This document shows positions 40,412-49,597 of a stretch of 64,000 nucleotides of DNA, one piece after another. Location of the stretch: the NCBI GenBank assembly GCA_050247155.1, contig JBFWUS010000003.1, forward strand, positions 65,693 to 129,692, in the 5' to 3' direction. How positions within the stretch are numbered: the first letter of the stretch is position 1; each line of letters opens with the position of its first letter. A program made the translations under genes and the position numbers. This DNA is from Mesorhizobium_G sp050247155 (GTDB taxonomy: Bacteria; Pseudomonadota; Alphaproteobacteria; Rhizobiales; Rhizobiaceae). The notes below the pieces were generated by a model. The model had not been told where the DNA came from, made no database searches, and worked only from the letters and a program-made list of their open reading frames with translations.

Positions 40412-42664
40412 ATGATGCGTCAATACGAGCTTGTCGAGCGCGTGCAGCGCTACAAGCCGGACGTCAACGAGGCCTTGCTGAACAAGGCCTATGTCTATGC
40501 CATGCAGAAGCATGGCCACCAGACGCGCGCCTCGGGCGACCCGTATTTCTCGCATCCGCTGGAAGTCGCGGCGATCCTGACCGACATGCGCATGGACGAG
40601 GCGACGATCGCCGTGGCCCTGCTGCACGATACGATCGAGGACACCAGCGCGACGCGGCAGGAGATCGACGAACTGTTCGGCCCCGATTTGGGCAAGCTCG
40701 TCGAGGGCCTGACCAAGCTGAAGAAGCTCGATCTGGTTTCCAAGAAGGCGGAGCAGGCAGAGAACCTGCGCAAGCTGCTGCTGGCAATTTCCGAAGACGT
40801 GCGCGTCCTCCTGGTCAAGTTGGCCGACCGCCTGCACAACATGCGCACGCTTGACCACATGCGCCAGGACAAGCGCGTGCGCATCGCCGAAGAGACTATG
40901 GACATCTATGCGCCGCTGGCCGGCCGCATGGGCATGCAGGGCATGCGCGAGGAGTTGGAAGACCTTTCCTTCAAGACTATCAACCCCGATGCCTACCGTA
41001 CCGTCTCGGAGCGGCTAGCGGGCCTTCTGGCGCGCAACAAGGGCGTCATCGGCGAGATTGAGCAGGCACTTTCGGCCCTGTTCGCCAAGCACTCCATCAG
41101 TGCTTCGGTAAAAGGCCGGCAGAAGAAGCCATGGTCCGTCTTTCGCAAGATGGAGGCCAAGGCGCTGTCTTTCGAGCAGCTTTCCGACATCTTCGGCTTT
41201 CGCGTCATGGTGGAGAAGGTCGAGCATTGTTACACGGCGCTGGGCGCTGTTCACACGACCTGGTCTATGGTGCCGGGGCGCTTCAAGGATTACATCTCGA
41301 CGCCGAAGCAGAACGACTACCGCTCGATCCACACTACGATCGTCGGGCCGTCGCGGCAGCGCATCGAACTGCAGATTCGCACCCGCGAGATGAACGACAT
41401 CGCCGAATACGGCGTGGCAGCCCACGCCCTCTACAAGGATAATGTTCCGCCGAACGGCAATGGAGCGGCGCATCAGGTCTCGAAGGAGACCAATGCTTAT
41501 GCCTGGTTGCGGCGGACGATCGAGCAGCTTTCGGAAGGCGACAACCCGGAAGACTTTCTCGAGAACACCAAGCTGGAGCTGTTCCAGGACCAGGTCTTCT
41601 GCTTTACGCCCAAGGGCATGCTGATCGCGCTGCCGCGCGGGGCGACGCCGATCGATTTTGCCTATGCCGTGCACACCAATGTCGGCGACACATGCGTCGG
41701 CGCGCGTGTGAACGGCCGAACCATGCCGCTGATGACGGAACTCAAGAACGGCGATGAGGTGGAGATCATCCGCTCGAAGGCGCAGGTGCCGCCGGCGGCC
41801 TGGGAGCAGGTGGTGGTCACCGGCAAGGCGCGCGCCGCTATCCGCCGCGCCACCAAGAACGCCATTCGCAAGCAATATTCGGGTCTTGGCGTGCGTATCC
41901 TCGAACGCGCCTTCGAACGCTCCGGCAAGACCTTCGAGAAGGAGAAACTCGCCAAGGTGCTGCATCGTCTGGCGCGCAAGGATGTCGACGACGTACTGGC
42001 GGCCGTCGGGCGCGGCGAGGTGAGTTCGGTCGATGTGATGCGGGCGGTCTATCCCGATTTCAAGGAAGAACGCATCGGGCCGCCAGCGCCGAAGCCGCGC
42101 GAGGAGGGCTGGTTCAACCTGCGCAACGCTGCCGGCATGCTGTTCAAACTGCCCGGCCGCAGCCAGAAGCGCCAGGTCGTGGAGGCTACCAAAAGCCAAG
42201 CGGCCGCCCAGGGCGGGGCCGTGCCGATCCGCGGCGTGCGCGGCGATCTGCCGGTAAAATTTGCGCCGGAAGGGGCGGTGCCGGGCGACCGCATCGTCGG
42301 CATCGTGCAGCCCGGATCTGGTATTACCATCTATCCGATCCAGTCGCCGTCGCTCACGGCCTTCGACGACCAGCCTGAACGCTGGATCGATGTGCGCTGG
42401 GATATCGACGAGGAAAAGAAAGAGCGCTTTCCGGCCCGCGTCATGGTGACGGCGATCAACGCGCCGGGCTCACTGGCCGAAATCGCGCAAATCATCGCCG
42501 CCAACGACGCCAATATCCATACGCTCTCGATGGGACGTACGGCGCCGGACTTCACGGAAATGACGTTTGACCTTGAAGTCTGGCACCTGAAGCATTTGAA
42601 CCAGCTTTTGCAGCAGCTTCGCGACTCGCCGAGCGTCAGCGAGGCAAAGCGTGTCAATGGTTAG
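40412..42664 (+). CDS. rsh: Bifunctional (p)ppGpp synthetase/hydrolase
   Basis: A 750-residue RelA/SpoT homologue. The HD hydrolase domain (residues 25-180) has YFSHPLEVAAILTDM, ALLHDTIEDT and KLADRLHNMRTL. The synthetase domain (230-345) has SVKGRQKKPWSVFRKM, the catalytic DIFGFRV and NDYRSIHTTIVGP. The TGS domain (about 390-450) starts VFCFTPKGMLIALPRGATPI. A C-terminal ACT domain (about 675-745) includes INAPGSLAEIAQIIAANDAN. All alphaproteobacterial single Rsh features are present. It governs the stringent response. Confidence 0.95.
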   Translation: MMRQYELVERVQRYKPDVNEALLNKAYVYAMQKHGHQTRASGDPYFSHPLEVAAILTDMRMDEATIAVALLHDTIEDTSATRQEIDELFGPDLGKLVEGLTKLKKLDLVSKKAEQAENLRKLLLAISEDVRVLLVKLADRLHNMRTLDHMRQDKRVRIAEETMDIYAPLAGRMGMQGMREELEDLSFKTINPDAYRTVSERLAGLLARNKGVIGEIEQALSALFAKHSISASVKGRQKKPWSVFRKMEAKALSFEQLSDIFGFRVMVEKVEHCYTALGAVHTTWSMVPGRFKDYISTPKQNDYRSIHTTIVGPSRQRIELQIRTREMNDIAEYGVAAHALYKDNVPPNGNGAAHQVSKETNAYAWLRRTIEQLSEGDNPEDFLENTKLELFQDQVFCFTPKGMLIALPRGATPIDFAYAVHTNVGDTCVGARVNGRTMPLMTELKNGDEVEIIRSKAQVPPAAWEQVVVTGKARAAIRRATKNAIRKQYSGLGVRILERAFERSGKTFEKEKLAKVLHRLARKDVDDVLAAVGRGEVSSVDVMRAVYPDFKEERIGPPAPKPREEGWFNLRNAAGMLFKLPGRSQKRQVVEATKSQAAAQGGAVPIRGVRGDLPVKFAPEGAVPGDRIVGIVQPGSGITIYPIQSPSLTAFDDQPERWIDVRWDIDEEKKERFPARVMVTAINAPGSLAEIAQIIAANDANIHTLSMGRTAPDFTEMTFDLEVWHLKHLNQLLQQLRDSPSVSEAKRVNG

Positions 42665-42685
42665 CCACAGTTGAATCGAGATCGC

Positions 42686-43264
42686 ATGAATACCGCCCAA
42701 GTGCTTGATGTGTTTCGCGAAGCCGGCGCCGTGCTGGAAGGACATTTCATCCTGACCTCTGGCCTGCGTAGCCCCGTCTTCCTGCAAAAGGCGCGTGTGT
42801 TCATGCATGCCGACAAGACGGAGAAGCTTTGCAAGGCGCTCGCCGACAAGATCCGCGCCGAGGTGCCAGGCAGGATCGACTATGTCGTCGGACCGGCGGT
42901 CGGGGGACTGATCCCGGCCTATGAGACGTCACGTCATCTCGGCGTGCCGGCGATCTGGGTCGAGCGGGAACAGGGCGTGTTCCGCCTGCGCCGTTTCGAG
43001 ATGGAAAAGGGCGCGCGAGTGGTGATCGTCGAGGACATCGTCACCACCGGCCTGTCGATCCGCGAAACGATCGAATGCCTGCGCGATCTGGGCGCGGAGG
43101 TGCTGGCGGCCGCCTGCATCATCGACCGCTCCGCCGGCAAGACGGATGTCGGCGTGCCGCTGATCGCGCTGGCCGAATATGAGGTGCCGGCCTATTCGGC
43201 GGATCAGTTGCCGCCCGAGCTTGCCGCCATCCCGCCGGTGAAGCCGGGTAGCCGGAATATCTGA
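42686..43264 (+). CDS. pyrE: Orotate phosphoribosyltransferase
   Basis: A 192-residue enzyme starting MNTAQVLDVFREAGAVLEGH; a TTG five codons upstream is a less likely start. Signatures are FILTSGLRSPVFLQKARVF, the PRPP motif VVIVEDIVTTGLSIRET and VVGPAVGGLIPAYET. It converts orotate and PRPP to OMP in pyrimidine synthesis. It overlaps the acpS start by 1 base. Confidence 0.95.
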   Translation: MNTAQVLDVFREAGAVLEGHFILTSGLRSPVFLQKARVFMHADKTEKLCKALADKIRAEVPGRIDYVVGPAVGGLIPAYETSRHLGVPAIWVEREQGVFRLRRFEMEKGARVVIVEDIVTTGLSIRETIECLRDLGAEVLAAACIIDRSAGKTDVGVPLIALAEYEVPAYSADQLPPELAAIPPVKPGSRNI

Positions 43265-43773
43265 TGATCATCGGCCTCGGCTCCGATCTCATCGACATCC
43301 GCCGCATCGAGCGGTCCCTGGAGCGGCATGGTGAGCGCTTTATCCAGCGCATTTTCACCGATGTCGAACGCCAGAGGTCGGAGCGCAGGGCAGGGCGGGC
43401 GGCATCCTATGCAAAACGATTCGCCGCCAAGGAAGCCTGCGCCAAGGCGCTGGGCAGCGGCATATCGGAAGGGGTGTTCTGGCGAGATATGGGTGTGGTT
43501 AACCTCCCAAGCGGCAAACCAACCATGGCGCTTACCGGCGGCGCTGCCACGCGGCTGGAGAAGCTCCTTCCGGCCGGTCACAAGGCGGTCCTGCACCTGA
43601 CGATCACCGACGATTTTCCGCTGGCGCAAGCCTTTGTGATCATCGAGGCGTTGCCAGTTGACATCAATGACTTCATTGGTCTGCTCGCCGGTAAGACATC
43701 AAAGGTTGCAACGCTCGAGGAGATAGACGAGGCGATAAGAGCCGGTTGGGCAGGTCAAATCCCAAATGACTAG
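43264..43773 (+). CDS. acpS: Holo-ACP synthase with unusual C-terminal extension
   Basis: A 169-residue protein. Residues 1-130 are a complete AcpS, which loads phosphopantetheine on acyl carrier protein: GLGSDLIDIRRIERSLERHG with Asp8, KRFAAKEACAKALG with the metal-binding Glu, and LHLTITDDFPLAQAFVIIEA at its end. Family members usually stop near here (about 130-140 residues). Residues 131-169 (PVDINDFIGLLAGKTSKVAT, then LEEIDEAIRAGWAGQ) do not belong to AcpS and resemble the C-terminal toxin-binding tail of AbrB-type antitoxins. The tail may come from a fusion with a decayed antitoxin gene. The enzyme core looks intact. Confidence 0.92.
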   Translation: MIIGLGSDLIDIRRIERSLERHGERFIQRIFTDVERQRSERRAGRAASYAKRFAAKEACAKALGSGISEGVFWRDMGVVNLPSGKPTMALTGGAATRLEKLLPAGHKAVLHLTITDDFPLAQAFVIIEALPVDINDFIGLLAGKTSKVATLEEIDEAIRAGWAGQIPND

Positions 43774-43860
43774 TCGAACCGTGCGGCGTTAGCACCCGTT
43801 CAAAACATTGCCCCTAGCCGCCCGAACCCGTATATCAGCGCGGCACTAACCGAGGACAAC

Positions 43861-44610
43861 ATGAGCGTGGCGGAAAAAACCGAGAAGAAAGCCGGCGGCC
43901 TGGGCGAGACCGTCAGTGTGATTTTCCAGGCGCTGATCCTCGCGCTGGTGATCCGCACGCTGTTTTTCCAGCCTTTTTCCATTCCCTCCGGCTCGATGCG
44001 CCCAACTTTGCTCGAAGGCGACTATCTGTTCGTGACCAAGTGGGCCTATGGCTATTCGCGTCACTCGCTGCCGTTTTCGCCGCCGATCTTTTCCGGCCGA
44101 ATCTGGGGTTCGCCACCCGAGAGAGGCGACGTGGTGGTCTTCAAGTTTCCGCCTAACCCCTCGATCGACTACATCAAGCGCGTGATCGGCCTGCCGGGCG
44201 ACCGCATCCAGATGAAGGCCGGCCAGCTTTTCATCAATGGCGAGGCTGTGCCGCGCGAGAAGGTCGGCCAGATTACGAACAGGGATGTCACTGAGGTTGA
44301 CCAGCCGGTGGACGTCTATCGCGAGACGCTGCCGAACGGCGTGAGCTACGACACGCTCGACCTGACGCCGAACGGCATTGGCGACGACACGCGCGAATTC
44401 GTCGTGCCCGACGGACACTACTTCATGATGGGCGACAATCGCGACAATTCCAGCGACAGCCGCTTCCAGGTCGGCTTCGTGCCGGACGAGAACCTGGTTG
44501 GCCGCGCCAACATCATCTTCTTCTCGATTGCCGGTGGCGCAAGCCCGCTGGAACTGTGGAAGTGGCCGACCGAGATCAGGCCGACGCGCTTCTTCAACAT
44601 GGTTCGCTGA
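43861..44610 (+). CDS. lepB: Signal peptidase I
   Basis: A 249-residue inner-membrane peptidase. TM around residues 18-36 (VIFQALILALVIRTLFFQ), catalytic Ser in SIPSGSMRPTLLEGD, catalytic Lys in SIDYIKRVIGLPGDR, and box E MGDNRDNSSDSR. It cleaves signal peptides of exported proteins. The stop overlaps the rnc start (TGATG). Confidence 0.95.
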   Translation: MSVAEKTEKKAGGLGETVSVIFQALILALVIRTLFFQPFSIPSGSMRPTLLEGDYLFVTKWAYGYSRHSLPFSPPIFSGRIWGSPPERGDVVVFKFPPNPSIDYIKRVIGLPGDRIQMKAGQLFINGEAVPREKVGQITNRDVTEVDQPVDVYRETLPNGVSYDTLDLTPNGIGDDTREFVVPDGHYFMMGDNRDNSSDSRFQVGFVPDENLVGRANIIFFSIAGGASPLELWKWPTEIRPTRFFNMVR

Positions 44611-45323
44611 TGGCGTCGCCGCGACTGTCCGGCGATGCGCTGGCGCTCGCCTTGGCGCCGATCACCGGACATTTGTTCATCGATCACAAGCGCCTGCAGC
44701 GCGCGCTGACCCATGGCAGCGCGCGCGCCCAGAATGCCGGCGCCGATTATGAGCGCTTCGAGTTCCTCGGCGACCGTGTGCTCGGTCTGATAGTCGCGCA
44801 TATGCTGTTCGAGGCCTATCCAGCGGCGCCTGAAGGCGAATTGTCGGTACGGCTGAATGCGCTGGTGAATGCCGACGCATTGGCCTCCATTGCAGAAGAG
44901 ATTGGCCTGCCGGCGCTGGTTCATGCCGGCTCGGAGATCCGCACTATGGCGGGACGCAAGCGCGTCAATCTGCGGGCTGACTCGCTGGAGGCTTTGATCG
45001 CGGCGCTCTACCTCGATGGTGGCATGGAAGCCGCCCGCGCCTTCATTTACCGCTATTGGCGGCCGCGCGCCGATGCGGTCGATCTGATGCGTCGCGATGC
45101 CAAGACCGTGCTCCAGGAATGGGCGCATCAGGCCGTTCAGGCTACGCCGACTTATGCGATCGAGAATCGCGATGGCCCGGACCATGATCCGATCTTCACG
45201 GTGCGGGTTTCGGTGGGGTCTCTGGAATCCTGCGTCGGTAGCGGCCGTTCCAAACGAGAAGCGGAGCAGACGGCCGCGGAAATGTTCCTGATCCGGGAAG
45301 GCGTCTGGCGGACGAGCGAATGA
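44610..45323 (+). CDS. rnc: Ribonuclease III
   Basis: A 237-residue dsRNA endonuclease. The catalytic signature is ERFEFLGDRVLGL (Glu/Asp) and the second acidic cluster ADSLEALIAALYLDGG. The dsRNA-binding domain (about 160-230) has VLQEWAHQAVQATPTYAIEN and SGRSKREAEQTAAEMFL. An ATG overlapping the lepB stop is chosen; an in-frame upstream start inside lepB is less likely. Confidence 0.95.
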   Translation: MASPRLSGDALALALAPITGHLFIDHKRLQRALTHGSARAQNAGADYERFEFLGDRVLGLIVAHMLFEAYPAAPEGELSVRLNALVNADALASIAEEIGLPALVHAGSEIRTMAGRKRVNLRADSLEALIAALYLDGGMEAARAFIYRYWRPRADAVDLMRRDAKTVLQEWAHQAVQATPTYAIENRDGPDHDPIFTVRVSVGSLESCVGSGRSKREAEQTAAEMFLIREGVWRTSE

Positions 45324-45340
45324 CTATTGGATACCGGATA

Positions 45341-45438
45341 CCCCCACCCCTAACCCCTCCTCACAAGGGGGATGGGAACTTGGCGGCAACGCTGGCGGAA
45401 TCCCCCTCCCCCTTGTGGGGAGGGGTTAGGGGTCGGGG
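45341..45438. repeat. Palindromic element between rnc and era
   Basis: Left arm (from 45341, CCCCCACCCCTAACCCCTCC) and right arm (to 45438, AGGGGTTAGGGGTCGGGG) are inverted near-copies around a short spacer. It is closely related in arm sequence to the element at 60789-60887. Confidence 0.8.
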
Positions 45439-45444
45439 TATGCG

Positions 45445-46371
45445 ATGACTGCCATATCGACCGAGGGCGACCGAATGGCCACCACCCGCTCGGGCTTCGT
45501 GGCTCTTATCGGCGCGCCGAACGCCGGTAAGTCGACGCTGGTGAACCAGCTTGTCGGCGCCAAGGTCTCGATCGTCACGCACAAGGTGCAGACGACGCGG
45601 GCGATCGTGCGCGGCATTGCAACGCACGACAACGCGCAGATCGTGTTCGTCGATACGCCGGGCATTTTCCGGCCACGCCGGCGGCTGGACAAGGCAATGG
45701 TGACGACTGCCTGGGGCGGCGCGAAAGATGCCGACATCGTTCTCGTGCTGATCGACGCCGAGCGCGGCATCAAGGGCGACGCCGAGGCGCTGCTGGGCAG
45801 CCTTGAGGGCGTAAAACAGCCGAAAATACTCGTGCTGAACAAGGTCGACCGAGTGAAGCCGGAGATCCTTCTAAAACTGACGGCGGACGCCAATGCAAAG
45901 GCTACGTTTGAACGCACCTTCATGATTTCGGCGTTGACCGGCTCCGGCTGCAAGGACCTGCTGGATTTTCTGGCGGAGCGTCTGCCGGAAGGGCCGTGGT
46001 ATTATCCGGAAGACCAGATTTCCGACCTGCCGATGCGCCAGCTCGCCGCCGAAATCACGCGCGAAAAGCTCTATCTGAGGCTACATCAGGAACTGCCTTA
46101 TTCCTCCACCGTCGAGACGGAAAAATGGGAGGAATTGCAGAACGGTTCGGTGCGCATCGAGCAGGTGATCTATGTCGAGCGTGATAGCCAGAAGGGCATC
46201 GTGCTGGGCGAGAAGGGGGCGACAATCAAGGCGATCGGGGCTGCGGCCCGTAAGGAAATCGGCGAGATTCTCGAGCAGAAGGTGCACCTCTTCCTCTTCG
46301 TGAAGGTGCGCGAGAACTGGGGAGACGACCCCGAGCGCTATCGCGAGATGGGGCTGGAGTTTCCGGGCTGA
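45445..46371 (+). CDS. era: GTPase Era
   Basis: A 308-residue GTPase needed for 16S rRNA maturation. G motifs: ALIGAPNAGKSTLVNQL (G1), a switch region TRAIVRGIAT, VDTPGIF (G3) and LNKVDRVK (G4). The KH domain at the C-terminus contains IYVERDSQKGIVLGEKGATI. An ATG at 45475 (10 codons in) has a better-placed GAGGG and may be the true start, since the first ATG immediately follows the palindromic element. Confidence 0.95.
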   Translation: MTAISTEGDRMATTRSGFVALIGAPNAGKSTLVNQLVGAKVSIVTHKVQTTRAIVRGIATHDNAQIVFVDTPGIFRPRRRLDKAMVTTAWGGAKDADIVLVLIDAERGIKGDAEALLGSLEGVKQPKILVLNKVDRVKPEILLKLTADANAKATFERTFMISALTGSGCKDLLDFLAERLPEGPWYYPEDQISDLPMRQLAAEITREKLYLRLHQELPYSSTVETEKWEELQNGSVRIEQVIYVERDSQKGIVLGEKGATIKAIGAAARKEIGEILEQKVHLFLFVKVRENWGDDPERYREMGLEFPG

Positions 46372-46394
46372 GGAATTCTTAGGAAGGACTGCCC

Positions 46395-46805
46395 ATGGTC
46401 ACGATGACCGTCGAACTTCGTAATGTCGAAGGCACCGAAGCCGCGTTGGGCTGGGCAGGCAGCCACACGGTTGTCGTCGACCGTCCCGAGGGCAAGGCCG
46501 GTGGCCAGGGCCTTGGCTTCAACGGCGGCCAGTTGCTGGCGATGGCGATCGGCGGGTGCTTTTGCAACGACCTGCGCTATTCCGCGCATGCCATGGGCGT
46601 CCAGCTTGGCAAGATCGCGGTCAGCGTCACGCTTGAGATGGTCGGCGAGCCGCTTCTGGCGTCCTCGGCCTCCATGGCCGTGTCGTGCGATACGCTGGAT
46701 GGGTCTGATCCAACGGTGGTGATCGAGCGGGCCAAGGAAATTTCCATGGTCGCCAATTCGCTGCGGCGCGGCATTCCGGTTCAGATTGATACTCCACAGG
46801 GCTGA
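46395..46805 (+). CDS. OsmC-family protein
   Basis: A 136-residue OsmC-like protein: GLGFNGGQLLAMAIGGCFCN (with the first reactive Cys near 55), then VQLGKIAVSVTLEMVGEPL. In OsmC/Ohr peroxidases a second Cys forms a redox pair; here only a Cys in AVSCDTLDG near 99 is available, and its position differs from the usual one. Peroxide reduction is therefore not certain. It follows era by 23 bases. Confidence 0.82.
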   Translation: MVTMTVELRNVEGTEAALGWAGSHTVVVDRPEGKAGGQGLGFNGGQLLAMAIGGCFCNDLRYSAHAMGVQLGKIAVSVTLEMVGEPLLASSASMAVSCDTLDGSDPTVVIERAKEISMVANSLRRGIPVQIDTPQG

Positions 46806-46874
46806 CGCAGCGTCCACGGCTGCCACAATCGCTGCCCCTTGCCTTGCGAGCAAATGGCGTGAGACTCTGCGGCT

Positions 46875-47633
46875 ATGGAATGGCGTGACGAGGGAATCAT
46901 CCTGGGTGTTCGCCGGCATGGCGAGACCAGCGCCATTCTGGAGGTGATGACGCGCGCGCATGGGCGGCATCTCGGCCTGGTGCGCGGCGGCCGTTCGCGC
47001 AAGCAGCAACCGGTGCTGCAGGCGGGCAACCGGGTCGACCTGATCTGGCGTGCACGGCTGGATGAACATCTGGGCACTTTCCAAGCCGAACCCTTGGCCA
47101 TGCATGCCGCGCGCCTGATGGGCAGCGCTGCCGGCGTGTTCGGCTTGCAGACCCTGGCGGCGCATCTGCGCCTTCTGCCGGAGCGCGATCCGCATGCCGG
47201 CCTGTTCGAGACGCTGGCCATCATCCTTGACCACCTTGACGATCCGGAAGTCGCCGGCGAATTGATCGTGCGGTTCGAACTGCTGGTGCTGGAAGAACTC
47301 GGCTTCGGGCTCGACCTGACAGAGTGCGCGGCGACAGGCGCGCGCCAGGAACTGGTCTTTGTTTCGCCGAAGTCGGGCAGGGCGGTATCGCGGGCGGCCG
47401 GGCGGCCGTGGCAGGACAAGATGCTGGCGCTGCCGGCCTTCCTTGTCGAGGCGACGCCGCTGCGCGCCGACCTGCCGGCCATCGAAAACGCCTTCCGGCT
47501 AACCGGCTTCTTTTTCGCCCGGCATGTCTATGAAACGCGCGGGCTGGCCGAGCCCGAAGCGCGGGCCGGTTTTCTCAACGCATTGCGCCGAGCCTATGCC
47601 GGGCGCCCTACCAACGGAGACACCGCCGCATGA
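46875..47633 (+). CDS. recO: DNA repair protein RecO
   Basis: A 252-residue recombination mediator that helps load RecA. The N-terminal OB-fold starts MEWRDEGIILGVRRHGETSA, and VRGGRSRKQQPVLQAGNRVD follows; the helical C-terminus has ERDPHAGLFETLAIILDHL. It overlaps the thioesterase gene by 4 bases. Confidence 0.94.
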   Translation: MEWRDEGIILGVRRHGETSAILEVMTRAHGRHLGLVRGGRSRKQQPVLQAGNRVDLIWRARLDEHLGTFQAEPLAMHAARLMGSAAGVFGLQTLAAHLRLLPERDPHAGLFETLAIILDHLDDPEVAGELIVRFELLVLEELGFGLDLTECAATGARQELVFVSPKSGRAVSRAAGRPWQDKMLALPAFLVEATPLRADLPAIENAFRLTGFFFARHVYETRGLAEPEARAGFLNALRRAYAGRPTNGDTAA

Positions 47634-48145
47634 GCGAAGTCGAGCTTTTCCCGGGCTATGTTTCGAAACTCGGCCTTGGCACGATCCCGCATGAGGATCT
47701 GGCGCATTATTCGGGACTGGAACTGCTCCAGCGCATCATCGACCAGAAATATCCCGCACCGCCGATCGCCGCGACATTAAATTTTGGCCTGACAGAGGTC
47801 GGGCCGGGCAGAGCGGTGTTTCGCGGCGTGCCGAACGAGAATCATCTGAACCCGCTCGGCAGCATTCACGGTGGCTGGGCGGCGACCTTGATGGACTCAG
47901 CGCTCGCTTGCGCCGTGCAGACACTGTTGGAAAAGGGCGAGGGCTACACGACCGTCGAATTCAAGGTGAACCTGACACGGCCAATCTTGCCGAAGACCGG
48001 CGAGGTGGTCTGCGAAGGCAAGGTTGCGCATAAGGGCCGCACGCTGGCTGTTTCCGAGGCGACCCTCAAGGACAAGGACGGCAAGTTGCTGGCGTTCGGC
48101 ACCGAGACCTGCACGATCTTTCCGGCGGAAAGGCTGGCGAAATAG
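47630..48145 (+). CDS. PaaI-family thioesterase
   Basis: A 171-residue hotdog-fold thioesterase: NHLNPLGSIHGGWAATLMDS (with the conserved HGG), ACAVQTLLEKGEGYTTVEFK and TRPILPKTGEVVCEG. It probably hydrolyses acyl-CoA or aryl-CoA esters. It overlaps recO by 4 bases, so is co-transcribed with the era-recO run. Confidence 0.9.
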   Translation: MSEVELFPGYVSKLGLGTIPHEDLAHYSGLELLQRIIDQKYPAPPIAATLNFGLTEVGPGRAVFRGVPNENHLNPLGSIHGGWAATLMDSALACAVQTLLEKGEGYTTVEFKVNLTRPILPKTGEVVCEGKVAHKGRTLAVSEATLKDKDGKLLAFGTETCTIFPAERLAK

Positions 48146-48148
48146 GCC

Positions 48149-49387
48149 CTACTCCGCCGGCATCAGCTTCACGCGCTGCACGGGTGCTTCCTTGATCGGC
48201 CAGTGCACGATGGCGGCGAAGACACCAAGCGCTGCACCGAGCCACCACACGGGATCGTAGGAACCGAGGCGGTCATAAAGATAGCCGCCGAGCCAGACGC
48301 CGAGGAACGAGCCGATCTGGTGCGACAGGAAAACGATGCCACCCAGCATGCCGAGATGGCGCGTGCCGAACATGATGGCGACCAGCGCGTTTGTGGGGGG
48401 AACGGTCGACAGCCACAGCAGCCCCATGATCACCGCGAAGCCGATCACTGTGACCGGCGTCTGCGGCAACAGCAGGAAGGCAGCGATGAGGATGGCGCGC
48501 GAGAGATAGTTCAGCGCCAGCAGATAAGGCTTCGAGTAGCGTTGGCCGAGATAGCCTGACGCCAACGAGCCGATGATGTTGAAAAAGCCGATCGCCGACA
48601 TGGCGATGACCGCATATTTCGCGTCGATGCCGATGTCGCGGATGTAGGGCGGGAAGTGCACCGTCACGAAGGCCAGCTGGAAACCGCAGACGAAAAAGCC
48701 AGTCGTGAGAAGCAGATAGCTGCGGTGGCTGAAGGCTTCGCGCAACGCCTGACCGACGGTCTGCTCAAAATCGTCCAGTTTGACCACTGCGGTCTTGGCA
48801 TTGCCCACCAGAGGAATGCCCAGGATCGGAATGACCAGCATTGCGATCGCCATGTAGACCAGCGCATCCGACCAGCCATAGGCCGAGATCAGGCCCTGGC
48901 CCAGCGGCGCGAAGATGAACATGCCGGCCGAACCAGCCGCGGTGCCGAGGCCGAAGACGAAGCTGCGGCTTTCGGCTGGAACATTGCGGGCGAAGGCCGA
49001 CAGCACGATCGTGAATGAACCGGCCGCGACGCCAAGGCCGATGAGCACGCCGCCGCTGATGTAGAGCATGGACGGGGAGTCGGCGTTCGCCATCAGGAAG
49101 AGGCCCAACGCATAAAGCACACCGCTCAAGAGCAGCATGCGCCAGGTGCCGAACTTATCCGCCATGGCTCCGAAGATCGGCTGTCCGATGCCCCAGGCAA
49201 GGTTCTGGATCGCCATGGCGAGACCGAATGTCGTGCGATCCCAACCCTTTTCAGCCAGCATGGGGATCTGGAAAAATCCCATAGCCGAGCGAGGGCCAAA
49301 CGTCATCATGGCGATCAGGCAGCCGCAGATGATGATCAGCCAGGGTAGTTGGACCGCCGGGGCCGCTGACGCCTGCCTTACGCTCAT
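48149..49387 (-). CDS. MFS transporter
   Basis: A 412-residue transporter with about 12 membrane segments: WLIIICGCLIAMMTFGPRSA, WGIGQPIFGAMADKFGTWRM and the C-terminal GSFLGVWLGGYLYDRLGSYD. OFA/monocarboxylate-like branch judged by its overall look; the substrate is unknown. Convergent with the thioesterase gene, 3 bases apart, and divergent from the sigma factor gene. Confidence 0.9.
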   Translation of the reverse strand: MSVRQASAAPAVQLPWLIIICGCLIAMMTFGPRSAMGFFQIPMLAEKGWDRTTFGLAMAIQNLAWGIGQPIFGAMADKFGTWRMLLLSGVLYALGLFLMANADSPSMLYISGGVLIGLGVAAGSFTIVLSAFARNVPAESRSFVFGLGTAAGSAGMFIFAPLGQGLISAYGWSDALVYMAIAMLVIPILGIPLVGNAKTAVVKLDDFEQTVGQALREAFSHRSYLLLTTGFFVCGFQLAFVTVHFPPYIRDIGIDAKYAVIAMSAIGFFNIIGSLASGYLGQRYSKPYLLALNYLSRAILIAAFLLLPQTPVTVIGFAVIMGLLWLSTVPPTNALVAIMFGTRHLGMLGGIVFLSHQIGSFLGVWLGGYLYDRLGSYDPVWWLGAALGVFAAIVHWPIKEAPVQRVKLMPAE

Positions 49388-49597
49388 GGAATATCTCCGA
49401 GATTTCGCAACAAATACGGGAAATGCGCGTCCAACAAAAGTGAATAGATCGCGGGTGTTCCTTCAATTCGTTTGATGTATCGCAGGTTGGAAGAAAACGT
49501 CTCGATCGCGCGTTTGTGCGGCAGAAGCTATCGGTAGCCGGTTGAGCCGTATGCCGGGCGGGACTAGAAGAAATGGAGAGTATGGCGCCAAGCGGGC

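Noticed and set aside
49388..49597. ECF-type autoregulated promoter (GGAAC-N16-CGTC)
   Set aside because: GGAA and CGTC words occur (for example near 49490-49502) but not at the required spacing.
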